Origin: Aureimonas psammosilenae
GTDB lineage: Bacteria > Pseudomonadota > Alphaproteobacteria > Rhizobiales > Rhizobiaceae
Assembly: GCF_009176975.1 (NCBI RefSeq)
Contig: NZ_WEZG01000007.1
Coordinates: 1-64,000 of the forward strand
Length of the DNA stretch: 64,000 bases
Direction of reading: 5' to 3'
This document shows, one piece after another, positions 1 to 8,087 of this stretch. The position numbers were made by a program, and so were the translations under genes. How positions within the stretch are numbered: position 1 is the first letter of the stretch; each line of letters opens with the position of its first letter. Below the pieces are notes generated by a model, which ran no database searches, was not told the origin of the DNA, and saw nothing but the letters and a program-made list of their open reading frames with translations.

Positions 1-2
1 GT

Positions 3-173
3 CACTACAACACCAAACGTCCACACTCGAGCTTGGGTTACCGTCCGCCGGCACCTGCCGCCGTGCCGTGGCCGGCTGCGCCACCCCAACCCGCTTCGCC
101 GGCCACCTCAAACGTCGCCAGCAAGCCCACCATGCATTAGATTTGAACCAGGCCACCTAATGGGGGCAGGCCA
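3..173 (+). mobile_element. 3' end of an IS3-family insertion sequence (transposase C-terminus plus right end)
   Basis: The open frame 3-140 ends in TAG and starts with HYNTKRPHSSLGYRPP, the hallmark end of the DDE integrase core of IS3-family OrfB transposases. A Pro/Ala-rich tail follows. The rest of the transposase lies left of the window. The element probably ends at about 173 with tgggggcaggcca, because at that point the minus-strand reading frame of the neighbouring ATPase stops making sense. The family call rests on one short motif. The boundary is an inference. Confidence 0.7.
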
Positions 174-349
174 ATAAGGCGGTTAAGAAGGACTGTTTTT
201 CCTGACTTCGAAGGCCCGGAAAGTGAGACAAGAGCGTTTCTAGTCTTCAACGCATTGCCTAGATGAGCTTCAAGTGGATCGCCCTGTCTGTCAACGTAGG
301 TATGGTTGGGAAACGAGTTCGGGGTGAACACATCGACGGCTTTGAGCAT
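173..349 (-). pseudogene. N-terminal stub of a P-loop ATPase, cut by the IS3-type element
   Basis: The first 59 or so residues of a nucleotide-binding protein survive. They start with MLKAVDVFTP and contain a clear Walker A motif, LSGPSKSGKTVLL, at residues 43-55. The frame then runs into the right end of the IS3-type element and stops near 140, so the ATPase body is missing. The start ATG at 349 appears original. On its upstream side the gene is closed off after only about 60 bp by the IS5-like end at 413. The N-terminal layout is like large defence- or signalling-type ATPases on genomic islands, but the family cannot be decided from this stub. Confidence 0.6.
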
Positions 350-412
350 GGCAGCAGCTTATAGAGGACAATCTCTGATAGATCAGACGAGAGCCTGCAT
401 TTCGTCAACTAG

Positions 413-424
413 GTCCTGTTGACA
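413..424 (+). repeat. IS5-like left inverted repeat
   Basis: GTCCTGTTGACA lies 30 bp upstream of the truncated IS5-type transposase start. The reverse complement occurs exactly at 2228-2239. The pair brackets 1.8 kb holding the transposase fragment and three unknown genes. Confidence 0.5.
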
Positions 425-453
425 TAGTGGGTTCACGGAGCGTCTGAGGTCTG

Positions 454-745
454 ATGCACGGCTGTCTTTTGGAGGCAGCATTGGCGCGAGGCGACCTAAC
501 CGACGACGAGTGGTCGGTACTTGGCGAGCTTTTGCCGAGCGAGCGTGGACGCAAGGCTCGTCCGCCCCACGACAATCGGCAATTTCTCGACGGCATGCTG
601 TTTGTGCTGCGTGCTGGCTGCCCGTGGCGCGACATGCACGAGCGCTACGGCAAATGGAACTCCGTCTACGTCCGCTTTCGCCGCTGGGCCGAACAAGGCG
701 TTTGGGACGCGCTCTTGGAGACGCTGGTCGAACTCGGGCTGACCG
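454..745 (+). pseudogene. Truncated IS5-family transposase (OrfA, DUF4096 part)
   Basis: The protein starts with the typical N-terminal region of IS5/IS427-group transposases: LTDDEWSVLGELLP, then RQFLDGMLFVLRAGCPWRD and YGKWNSVYVRFRRWAEQGVW. After about residue 97 the similarity ends abruptly. The remaining 45 codons (to 882) do not look like transposase, and OrfB with the DDE residues is absent. The element has therefore lost its catalytic half, probably by deletion. What follows is three unrelated genes and then a matching inverted repeat. Confidence 0.75.
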
Positions 746-908
746 ACACGCTCTTTGCTCAAGCTGAAGGCGCGTCGGTTTTGTGGCTACGTCGCGTATC
801 GGCCTACAATGAAGCCGCCCTGCCTAATCAAAACCCCGTTTGTCGGAGCTCGACAATGGACACGCCCGGTTCCAGCTCATAAATTGTCTGTAGGCATTGG
901 GGGTTGGT

Positions 909-1121
909 ATGGCAGGCAACTGGAACAGGAAAGGCGGCAATTTTTCTGGGCGCTCCGTACCTGCGCCTCAGAAGCCGAGCGACCACCCAACGAAAATTTC
1001 TGGACATAGCGCACATCCCCGGCCGCCGTCTGTTCCGACAACAATCGTGGACCGCGTCAGTAACGCGCTAAAGGCTGCTAACGAGAAGAACGGCTTCGTG
1101 AGGTCAGATGCCAAGAAATGA
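909..1121 (+). CDS. Small basic protein of unknown function
   Basis: The 70-residue protein starts with MAGNWNRKGGNFSG and is rich in Gly, Pro, Ser and Lys. A short helical stretch (IVDRVSNALKAANEKNG) lies near the end. ATG 909 is preceded by a G-rich run (ttggggg) and is preferred over TTG 897. The stop overlaps the next start by 14 bp (1108-1121), which suggests translational coupling. The N-terminal half looks disordered. No family is recognised. It is the first of three adjacent genes of lower GC than the surrounding island genes. Confidence 0.5.
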   Translation: MAGNWNRKGGNFSGRSVPAPQKPSDHPTKISGHSAHPRPPSVPTTIVDRVSNALKAANEKNGFVRSDAKK

Positions 1122-1584
1122 TCAGGAAACATTTGCACACCTGATCTCAAACCCTAACGTCTCATATGAAATAAATCTCCTTTCGTACGCGCTTTTCGCG
1201 GATGAAAAAGCAAAGTGGGTAGAGCATTTTACCGCACTCCATGGGTCTCAACCTAGCTCTGCTGACACCGAGAATTGGGTTAGCAACATAACCGATCAAC
1301 ATTTTGAGCATATGAGATTGAAGGCAGCTCGCTTCTTCGATGCTGCGGCGCGCGAATACTTGGCTAAGGAGTTTGATCAAGAGAAGAAAGAGGTCCTTCA
1401 ATCGAAAATTATATCGGAAGTAAAAGCGGCGGGTGCCTTCTGGCGGCAAATGGCTATTGCAATTCTTACCGCTGTTTTGGCTCCTGTTATCATTGGCGGT
1501 ATCATCGCAGCATTCCTTGCTTATAACGAGGTGTTCCCCACCTTCATAAGAGTTCCAACTCAAATCGACGGCACAAAGGGGTGA
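1108..1584 (+). CDS. Predicted single-pass membrane protein, unknown function
   Basis: The 158-residue protein has a soluble, helix-rich N-terminal part of about 110 residues (charged, with FFDAAAREYLAKEFDQEKKE near residue 80). One strong membrane segment follows at about 112-136 (AIAILTAVLAPVIIGGIIAA), then a short C-terminal tail. The start overlaps the preceding small gene by 14 bp, and the next gene starts 5 bp after the stop, so the three genes look co-transcribed. Codon use is more A/T-rich than most of the window, consistent with recent acquisition. No family is recognised. A membrane partner in a toxin or defence-type module is possible but unproven. Confidence 0.6.
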   Translation: MPRNDQETFAHLISNPNVSYEINLLSYALFADEKAKWVEHFTALHGSQPSSADTENWVSNITDQHFEHMRLKAARFFDAAAREYLAKEFDQEKKEVLQSKIISEVKAAGAFWRQMAIAILTAVLAPVIIGGIIAAFLAYNEVFPTFIRVPTQIDGTKG

Positions 1585-1588
1585 CGAC

Positions 1589-2110
1589 TTGAAATTAGGC
1601 TTCAACTGCTACCAATCGGACATATCAGCAATTTCCCCTGGTACAGTGTTTGCAGCTTCCATCGGACAAGCGACAACCTTTTGCATGGCGGTTGAGGCCA
1701 CGCAGGGCGACACCGTCGCAGGCCTCGTTGCACTATCACCGGGTCATCCGTCTCTTCGCAATCAAGCTGGCCTATTAAACGGGACAGTAATATCCGGTCA
1801 GCCGATACTTGTTTACCCTGATGCGCGCTTCGCTCCGTCACCGCATCCCGATCATTTGAAGTTCGACCCGTATTCCGGTATTCCAAATGGCGCTCTCGTA
1901 GCACGCGGCAGTGACTTCGCAGTTGTCGCGGCAACCGGAAATAGATCAAGGTCGGCGTATTCTTGCTCGGACGGCCTTGCAGTCCCCAACTTGTTTTATG
2001 CAAGGGATGTGATCGTTTTTACATCTTGGGAAATTCTGATTGAAGGACCTGCCGGAGAGCCACATACCTTATGTGTTATGAATGCCGTCACTGCCCCCAA
2101 CCCTTATTGA
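1589..2110 (+). CDS. Unknown protein, third gene of the IS5-bracketed set
   Basis: The 173-residue protein starts at TTG 1589, only 5 bp after the upstream stop. The sequence is rich in Gly, Pro, Ala and Ser and contains five cysteines (C7, C33, C126, C162 among them). It has no transmembrane segment and no motif I can assign. Its position directly after the small basic protein and the single-pass membrane protein suggests the three act together. TTG as start is inferred from the tight spacing; an ATG at codon 34 of the frame is a less likely alternative. Confidence 0.5.
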   Translation: MKLGFNCYQSDISAISPGTVFAASIGQATTFCMAVEATQGDTVAGLVALSPGHPSLRNQAGLLNGTVISGQPILVYPDARFAPSPHPDHLKFDPYSGIPNGALVARGSDFAVVAATGNRSRSAYSCSDGLAVPNLFYARDVIVFTSWEILIEGPAGEPHTLCVMNAVTAPNPY

Positions 2111-2227
2111 ATAATACTCAGTTTCAGAACTTCTTCAGCTTTGGCGGTTCATGTGCATACGGGTCATTCGGAACGCTGATATGAACCTGAGACTATTGCG
2201 TTCATTGAACTAAGGATAGTCCTATAT

Positions 2228-2239
2228 TGTCAACAGGAC
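2228..2239 (-). repeat. IS5-like right inverted repeat
   Basis: TGTCAACAGGAC is the exact reverse complement of 413-424, and the next inner bases are also partly alike. It lies 118 bp after the third unknown gene. A related sequence with extra flanking identity (GTTGAAC-n-GTCCTGTTGA) also occurs at 5130-5147, so a role as operator or recombination site cannot be excluded. Confidence 0.4.
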
Positions 2240-2299
2240 TGTTCAACGGCCATAGGATGTTAACCCTTTAACCCCTGATGCAGAAAGCTTTCTGCATCT

Positions 2300-2699
2300 T
2301 CGGGGCCGACAGTCCCTTGGCGCGGCCGATCGGGAGGAGTTCCTGAAGGACCGGCCGGGGTGGGGCAAGCTTTCCACAGCCGCCTTCCAGCGGGCGGGCT
2401 GGACGTCGATGTTCCCCATGATGGCAGATCAGATGGGCGGCCTGCTTGGGGGCTGACCCGCTCTTTGATACCCGCACGACAGGAACGCCCTCTCAAGGCA
2501 TTCTCTCGTTCCCTGCCGCGTCCCTCTACGACGACCTCTCGAAGGCGGTAGGGGGCGTGTCATCGGCCGCGATGGGGGACGATACTCCCGAAAGGATGCC
2601 CGCATTCTGTGGTCCTTGCTGCCCTTCCAGAACACCCTTCCGATGCTCTGGCTCTACAACAACACCGGGGGCCGCCTGCCGGCCGAAGAGTCGGATTAG
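2300..2699 (+). pseudogene. Decayed phage virion-type protein (C-terminal part), two frameshifts
   Basis: Three frames carry consecutive pieces of one protein: REEFLKDRPGWGKLSTAAFQ and TSMFPMMADQMGG; then a +1 shift at about 2450 into ADPLFDTRTTGTPSQG and LYDDLSKAVGGVSSA; then another shift at about 2590 into KDARILWSLLPFQNTLPMLW, ending at TAG 2697-2699. The composition and order resemble the C-terminal end of very large internal virion or transglycosylase-like proteins of podovirus-type phages. That is a family impression, not a verified match. A terminator follows directly. The gene is a relic of a phage belonging to the left-hand element. Confidence 0.55.
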
Positions 2700-2725
2700 G
2701 CTTGACGAGACTGTAGCCTCGTTTC

Positions 2726-2769
2726 AATCGACACGCTTTTAGCGAAGGCTGGGGGTGTGTCGATTTTTT
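2726..2769 (+). terminator. Rho-independent-type terminator after the phage relic
   Basis: AATCGACAC (2726-2734) pairs with GTGTCGATT (2757-2765) across a 22-nt loop, followed by a run of T to 2769. It lies 27 bp past the stop of the decayed phage gene. Confidence 0.6.
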
Positions 2770-2822
2770 CCCTTCTCGCACTTTGACGTGCCATGTTCCG
2801 CGCTGGCGGAAGGAGACCCAGC

Positions 2823-3479
2823 GTGTCAACGGAACTTTACATCAAGCGTTTTCAGGAATTGCGTGCTCAAGCCTCGGGCGTTGCCTCCACAAGGCATCGT
2901 CCATCCGGTGATATGGTCTTCGGTGACAGCGTTGACACCGGCAGGTTTCTAAACTGGAAGGTCAAAGCACGCAGTCTCATAATAAAGGCGTGCGGAGAAA
3001 GTTCTGAGCATTACAAGCAGTTTCTAAAATCAGAAGAGCCGCAATCGTACCGAACGAGTTTTGAGGAATTCCAAGAAGTATTCGCGGTTTTCGAGGCTGC
3101 CAGGGAGGACTTTGAAGGCGGGTATTTGGCAGACGTTAGGAACGTCATTCAAGCTGAGGTATTTAGCGACGAGCTTGACCAAGCACGAAATCTGCTTTCG
3201 GCCGGTTATAAAGCGCCATCCGCTGTTATTGCTGGGGTGGTTCTTGAGACGACCCTTCGGCGAATGTGTGTTGATCGGCAGTTGTCCACTGGCAAGCTCG
3301 ATAAGATGAATTCCGATCTCGCCAAAGCGGGAGCCTACAACCTCCTTGTGCAGAAACGCATTACTGCTTTGGCAGACGTTAGAAACAACGCCGCTCACGG
3401 TCATCCCACACAGTTCAAAGACGATGACGTCGCCGACATGATCAACTATATCGAAAGCTTCGTAGCAACGCACACTTGA
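2823..3479 (+). CDS. DUF4145/HEPN-like protein
   Basis: GTG 2823 is chosen because AGGAG sits 8 bp upstream (2811-2815), giving 218 residues. A longer reading from ATG 2793 would start inside the terminator-proximal leader. The C-terminal half has the usual layout of DUF4145-type HEPN proteins: a helix with APSAVIAGVVLETTLRRMC, then ADVRNNAAHGHP. The latter contains R-x4-H (RNNAAH), the catalytic motif of HEPN ribonucleases. The first 120 residues are helical and unassigned. Such proteins often belong to abortive-infection or RNA-cleaving defence. The gene lies alone next to an integrase, in keeping with cargo at an element end. Function is inferred from the motif only. Confidence 0.6.
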   Translation: MSTELYIKRFQELRAQASGVASTRHRPSGDMVFGDSVDTGRFLNWKVKARSLIIKACGESSEHYKQFLKSEEPQSYRTSFEEFQEVFAVFEAAREDFEGGYLADVRNVIQAEVFSDELDQARNLLSAGYKAPSAVIAGVVLETTLRRMCVDRQLSTGKLDKMNSDLAKAGAYNLLVQKRITALADVRNNAAHGHPTQFKDDDVADMINYIESFVATHT

Positions 3480-3496
3480 TGCTATGCGAACGCCGC

Positions 3497-5128
3497 CTAC
3501 CGCTTACCTGAGTATTTTGGAAACTTGGCGATGGCAGCCGCGCGGGTCCGCAACGTCACGTCTCCATAGCTATCGCCGGCCGTCTTCGGCGCATGACCTT
3601 GGATGGCGTCCAAGACCCTGTCGGAAATGCCTAGCTCACGCCCGACAGTTTTGAAACGATGCCGCCATCCGTGATTAGGGGCCACGTTCGGGTCAGTGAC
3701 GAGGCCCCTTGCGAACTCCCCAAGGCGGTTCTTGACGCCCTGGAGGGGGCCTAGAACGTCGCCGTCTTCGGCAGGGTCAAGAAATAGGTGCCCTCTCTTG
3801 GACGCACCCACGAAGGCTGCAAAGCCTTGAGTGATCAAGTCGGCATGTAGGGGAACGTCGCGCGCTTCATTCGTCTTAACCGTTCCGGCCTCGGGAGTGA
3901 TGCGAAGCACCCATATGTCACCGTCCTGCCGCACGTCTTCTTTGCGAAGCTGGGTCAGTTCCCCGACCCGCGCTCCGGTATAGGCGCACAGCCACGGCAC
4001 CCACCGTTTCGCCGCAAAGGTCTTCTCACGTTCGTTGCCCCGACGAAGGTTTCGAGCGGCCGATAGAAGGGCTTCCGCTTCCGCATCGTTCAGGTCTTTA
4101 GATCGAAGCTTGGCAACCTTTCCAATTCGCAGGGTGACGCCAGCGGCCGGGTTGGAGGGCAGCTTGTGGTTCGCCACTGCCCACGCGAAGACCGCCTTCA
4201 GCCCCGTTAGGTCGCTGTCCTTGACCGTTTTCGGGGAGATTGGCTTACCAGTCCTTGGGTTGATCGAAGCGAGTCGGTGGTCTTTGAACGCGACAATGTC
4301 GGCAGGCGTGATGGCGGATGCGTTGTCGTGCTTCAGAAACGCTCTCAGCTTGTCGAAGGCGCTTCGGTAGCTCTCGTGGGTGCTCGGCTTCAGACCCGTC
4401 GCCTTGGCCTCGGTCCACCATCCTGTGAATAGGTCATCTATCGTGAGCTTGCCGGTGGCCTTCGATGCCGTTGGGTTGGCGGATACGGGCATGATAGGGT
4501 TCCATTCGGGGAACCGCATAGCGTCAGGGTCGGGGCGGTAGTCTCCATCAGCGTTCCTTTCGAGAACGCCGGCCGCTTGCGTCAACGCCTTCCCGGCTTC
4601 CCGCAGGAAGCGGCGCTTTGTCGTCTCGTCTAGCTCTACGCCCCTTGAGCGCAGGAAAGGCGATGGGTGGACGGCGTCTTCTAAGCGCCTCCAATTCGAA
4701 GGTGTCTCGTCTCGTTCTAGATCAAGCTGCGCGTCCACAATATGAGCGCGCATATCCTCCCACGCAGCAGCCTCGCCCGGGTCATCACTCCAGCCCGCGA
4801 CCATTTCCCGATACCATTCGCCAGCGAGGGCGACCGTTTGCTGGAAGCTGAGCGATACAGGGCCGGTACGCACAGCGCGCCATGCCCGTTCGAGAGAAGC
4901 AATTGCCGCCGCCTGCCGCTCCCGCGCCTCCTGTGGGTCCCGTGTCCTCAGCGATAGGCGCACGTCTTGCGCTTTCGCAGACAGTTTAACGAGAACCGTC
5001 TCGTCGCCAACCCGAACAGCAACCGTCGTGCCACGCACCTTGCCTTTGATATCGGCTGGAATGCGCTGGACGAACTGATGAAAACTGGTGGTGGCGCGCT
5101 TCATGGGACGAGGCATAGCTAGAGGCAC
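3497..5128 (-). CDS. Tyrosine-type site-specific integrase of the left element
   Basis: The 543-residue integrase has an N-terminal DNA-binding region, a SAM-like core-binding domain (about 225-325, KPSTHESYRSAFDKLRAFLK) and a catalytic domain. The catalytic residues are visible: Arg in GARVGELTQLRKEDV, the H-x-x-R block in NHGWRHRFK, and the Tyr nucleophile in GHAPKTAGDSYGDV. It is clearly related to the integrase at 55980-57617. Both contain KTVKDSDL and VAFKDHRL, and both lie the same way round with about 80 bp between their start and a copy of the tRNA-Phe 3' end. It should therefore recombine at tRNA-Phe. Starts at Met5 or Met9 are also possible. Confidence 0.93.
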   Translation of the reverse strand: MPLAMPRPMKRATTSFHQFVQRIPADIKGKVRGTTVAVRVGDETVLVKLSAKAQDVRLSLRTRDPQEARERQAAAIASLERAWRAVRTGPVSLSFQQTVALAGEWYREMVAGWSDDPGEAAAWEDMRAHIVDAQLDLERDETPSNWRRLEDAVHPSPFLRSRGVELDETTKRRFLREAGKALTQAAGVLERNADGDYRPDPDAMRFPEWNPIMPVSANPTASKATGKLTIDDLFTGWWTEAKATGLKPSTHESYRSAFDKLRAFLKHDNASAITPADIVAFKDHRLASINPRTGKPISPKTVKDSDLTGLKAVFAWAVANHKLPSNPAAGVTLRIGKVAKLRSKDLNDAEAEALLSAARNLRRGNEREKTFAAKRWVPWLCAYTGARVGELTQLRKEDVRQDGDIWVLRITPEAGTVKTNEARDVPLHADLITQGFAAFVGASKRGHLFLDPAEDGDVLGPLQGVKNRLGEFARGLVTDPNVAPNHGWRHRFKTVGRELGISDRVLDAIQGHAPKTAGDSYGDVTLRTRAAAIAKFPKYSGKR

Positions 5129-5129
5129 T

Positions 5130-5152
5130 GTTGAACCGTCCTGTTGAACAGG
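5130..5152. repeat. Direct/inverted repeat immediately upstream of the left integrase
   Basis: Two GTTGAAC heptamers (5130-5136 and 5143-5149) are spaced by 6 bp. The second lies within the palindrome CCTGTTGAACAGG (5140-5152). The reverse-strand match at 2228-2246 shares 17 of 18 positions. The place, 2 bp from the integrase start codon, suggests an operator for the integrase gene or an arm-type binding site. Confidence 0.4.
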
Positions 5153-5214
5153 AGAGCCGATCCAAACCGTTGATTTCGCCTAAGCTACTGCGCCAAATGG
5201 AGTTTGTGAAGCAA

Positions 5215-5231
5215 TGGTGCCCAGGGACGGA
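5215..5231 (+). repeat. Attachment-site core: 17-bp copy of the tRNA-Phe 3' end
   Basis: TGGTGCCCAGGGACGGA is identical, and in the same orientation, to 57694-57710, the 3' terminus (CCA end included) of the tRNA-Phe gene. Identity stops at 5232. It is the left boundary of the 52.5 kb island and at the same time the right boundary of the element whose integrase ends at 5128. This is the expected product of successive integrations in one tRNA gene. Confidence 0.88.
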
Positions 5232-5741
5232 ACGGGCATTTTGAATCTTAAAAAGAGCAGAATCAACTACTTAAGGCAGCGCCTAGCGAGCGCTTTGTAT
5301 CACCCATTCGTAGTAAAGCGAAGGCCTGATGGGGGCAACTTTCTCACCACTATCAGGGTCGAAAGCATATGCTTGCCATATCGTGACGAGAGGTCACATA
5401 AATTCATAATCGCCCCAACCGAAATCCGCGTTGTCTCGAATGCGAACCTCTACGGCCAGATAGTTTGCGAGCAGTGCACGCATCACGTTCGCTCAGAAAC
5501 GATTGGTTATTAGGCGCAAAGGTGGTGGCAATGTACGCGATAGCGCCGAATTAGGTCGCTGGCATCACTCGCCGCAATTCACGCATCGTAGCGGGTCGTT
5601 GAGGGGTCGAATGCGGTCTCAGTTACCGTTTTGCACCAGTAGCGACGTCTGTCGTGGGAGCGGGTGCGTTTCAAAACTCCCGTCCTGTAATGCAGGTTTC
5701 GATGTCCTTCATTTGCAGAGCGTACCAGAACCAGTCTGCGT
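5232..5741. other. Intergenic region between the attachment site and the IS481-family element
   Basis: No convincing gene is seen in these 510 bp. A 99-codon frame (5214-5513) begins inside the tRNA-derived repeat and has no recognisable motif or codon bias, so it is not called. The stretch marks the far end of the island. The 6-bp target duplication of the IS481-family element (CGTAGC, 5742-5747) begins where it stops. Confidence 0.6.
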
Positions 5742-6394
5742 CGTAGCTGTTTGGTCCCAGGGTTTGATGGTGTGATCCTTTCCATAGATTGGAAGGAGGC
5801 TCTATGGGACAGGTTCGTCACGGCAGCGCCACGACCACGCACGCCATCCGAGCAGCAATACAGCGATCGCAAGCTTCGCTCGCGACGCTGAGCCAAGAGC
5901 TCGGCATCAATCCGAAGACGGTGGCCAAGTGGCGCAAACGTCAGACCCTGGAGGACATGAAGACTGGGCCGAAGGAGCCCCGCTCAACCACACTGAGCGA
6001 GGTCGAGGAGGCGATGGTCGTCGCGTTTCGTCGGCACACGCTGCTGCCGTTGGATGACTGCCTCTACGCCTTGCAGCCAACGATCCCACATCTGACCCGG
6101 TCAGCGCTGCACCGATGTCTTCAGCGGCATGGCATATCCAGATTGCCGGATGTAGAAGGCGACAAGCCAAAGCGGCAGCGGTTCAAACGCTATCCCATAG
6201 GCTTCTTTCACATCGACATTGCCGAGGTGCAGACCGGCGAAGGCAAGCTCTACCTGTTCGTGGCCATCGACCGAACAAGCAAGTTCGCGGTCACCCAGTT
6301 GGTCGATAAGGCGGACAGGCGAACAGCTTGGGAGTTCCTGGAACACCTGCTGCAGGTCGTGCCGTATCAGATCCACACGATCCTGATTGACAAC

Positions 6395-8087
6395 GTCCTA
6401 TGTCGGGACGCTTTGGGAAGCTTGAGCCAACAGTTCTCCATCGCCGGCAGCAGCCAGCGTCGGCATTGAACTTGAGCCAGATGGCTCCCACCGTCAACGG
6501 GATCGCTCCCTGCCATAGCAAACACAGGATCCATCGGCGCCGAGGCAACCGTGGTCCTCACCATCCTTAAAACGGGATACGCACCCAGGTGGAAGGCCCG
6601 AACATTATCTACAGGGTCGCATGCTGCGCCCTCACGGCACTTGGCTTGGAGGGGTCCTTCCACCTGGCATCCGACCGCTCGAGGAACGGTCGGTATTCTG
6701 TCTCCGTCTTGATGACGGCATGAACGACCCGCGCCATCTTGGCGGTGAGCGCGGTCATGGCCTTCCGGCGCCTGTCGGCATCGCCCGCATGACCTGCGAC
6801 GTATCGGCCAAGCTTGTCGCGGAAGCTGTTGTCGCATTGGCGCGCCGCCACCTGTGCGGCCATCCAGAAGGTTCGACGCAAACGGGCATTGCCGTACTTT
6901 GACAGCTTGGTCCGCCCTCGGAAGGTGCCTGACTGGCACGTGGCGAGATCCAGACCGCAGAACTTCAGGAACTGGCGGTGATGGCGAAAACGACGCAGGT
7001 CGCCGGCTTCCGCCAGGATCGTCAGGGCGTTGATGGGGCCGATCCCGGGGATCTTGATCAGGAGCTGATAGTCCCGGTTCTGCGCCAATGTCGCTTGGGC
7101 GGTCTCCTCGATCCGGTTGCGCTGCTGAATGAGGCTTCGAGCCTGCGCGATGATCATGCGGAACATGGCGATCGCCGCGGCGTCCGCGGGGACGGGCAAG
7201 GCGATCGACGAGCACGCCGTCTCGTAGATGTCGTTGATGAGGGCTGCCTTGGAGACCTTCCGGCCGACCAGAGGCCAAGCCTCTGCCGCGAAGGCCTCAC
7301 GACCCATGGCGGTGATGCTGCCGGGCGTGGGAAAGCGCTCGATCAAAGCCAGGAACCAGTCCGATCGGCTGTTGCCGGCGAAGCGAGCGATCTCGGGAAA
7401 GTAGAGCGGCAGATAGTGGGTCAGGATGCGATGCCAGGTTTGCGTCTTGGCCTTCGAGATTGTCTCGTGGGTCTTCGACAGTTCCTGAAGGTCGTTGATG
7501 CCGGCTGCCAGCGGGTCGACATAGACCTGTGTCGCGCCGATCCGCAGCATGTGCAGGATGACCTGCGCATCCTTCGGATCGTTCTCGGACTTACGCGGCC
7601 CCACTGGGGCCACGGTTCCTCGAACTGTCCCAGCCGTTGTGGAGCGCTTCGCGCGTTCTGGCCAAGGCGACTGAGGAGATCAAGCGCAGCTCAAACCCTG
7701 CGGTCAGGAGCCGATGGGCCAGCGTGCGGTGGTAGTTGCCCGTCGCCTCGAAGCCGACGACGATCGGACGCCCGATGGCGACGAGATCGTCCACCAGCCG
7801 GTCGTAGTCGGGCTTGGCTGCCATCACGGTCATGCGGCGTCGGCGGCCGCCCTCCGGTCGCTCGATCAGGATCTCCTGACGATGCTTCGACATGTCGATC
7901 GCTACCAGCACGCTGCCGGTCGGATTAGAAAGGCGTTTGGCCATGGTCGGTCACGCTCCAAAGTGTTGTCTCGACAACCTCACTTTAGAGACCTGTTGGC
8001 CGGCCATGGCCGCCTGAGAATGCCCTACGCCCTATCGGGCTCCGCGCATCCTCAGGCGGCCCCAGCATCCGCTTCCCAATGTGCTAC
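6395..8087 (-). mobile_element. IS110-family element inserted in the IS481 transposase
   Basis: About 1.69 kb interrupts the IS481 transposase between codons for ILIDN and GIQFAEQ. The only gene is an IS110-type transposase on the minus strand. No clear terminal inverted repeats are visible, as expected for this family. Exact ends are deduced from the restored IS481 reading frame, with an uncertainty of a few bases. About 210 bp (6395-6608) and 140 bp (7945-8087) of non-coding end sequence flank the transposase. In IS110 elements the non-coding ends can encode the bridge RNA. Confidence 0.78.
6609..7944 (-). pseudogene. IS110-family transposase with one frameshift
   Basis: The N-terminal RuvC-like DEDD part (7944 down to about 7610) starts MAKRLSNPTGSVLVAIDMSK and includes IVVGFEATGNYHRTLAHRLL. 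The frame then changes near 7610. The second part (7613-6609) continues with KSENDPKDAQVILHMLRIG and the C-terminal transposase_20 block: LIKIPGIGPINALTILAEAG, FCGLDLATCQSGTFRGRTKL and YGNARLRRTFWMAA. Asp (AIDMSK), Glu (GFEATG) and Asp (ENDPKDA) of the active site can be pointed to. A sequence of about 430 residues is expected, so both halves together are complete apart from the shift. It could be a true mutation or, less likely, programmed frameshifting. Confidence 0.82.

Noticed and set aside
3497-5128. Left integrase as a duplicate of the right one created by recombination
   Set aside because: The two proteins are related but differ throughout, so they are separate elements of one family rather than a recent duplication.
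5214-5513. 99-codon frame beginning in the attachment site
   Set aside because: Its start is formed by the tRNA-derived repeat; no motif, no ribosome site and no codon bias.
6367-7278. 303-codon minus-strand frame within the IS110-family element
   Set aside because: It is a shifted frame of the transposase and crosses the IS end.
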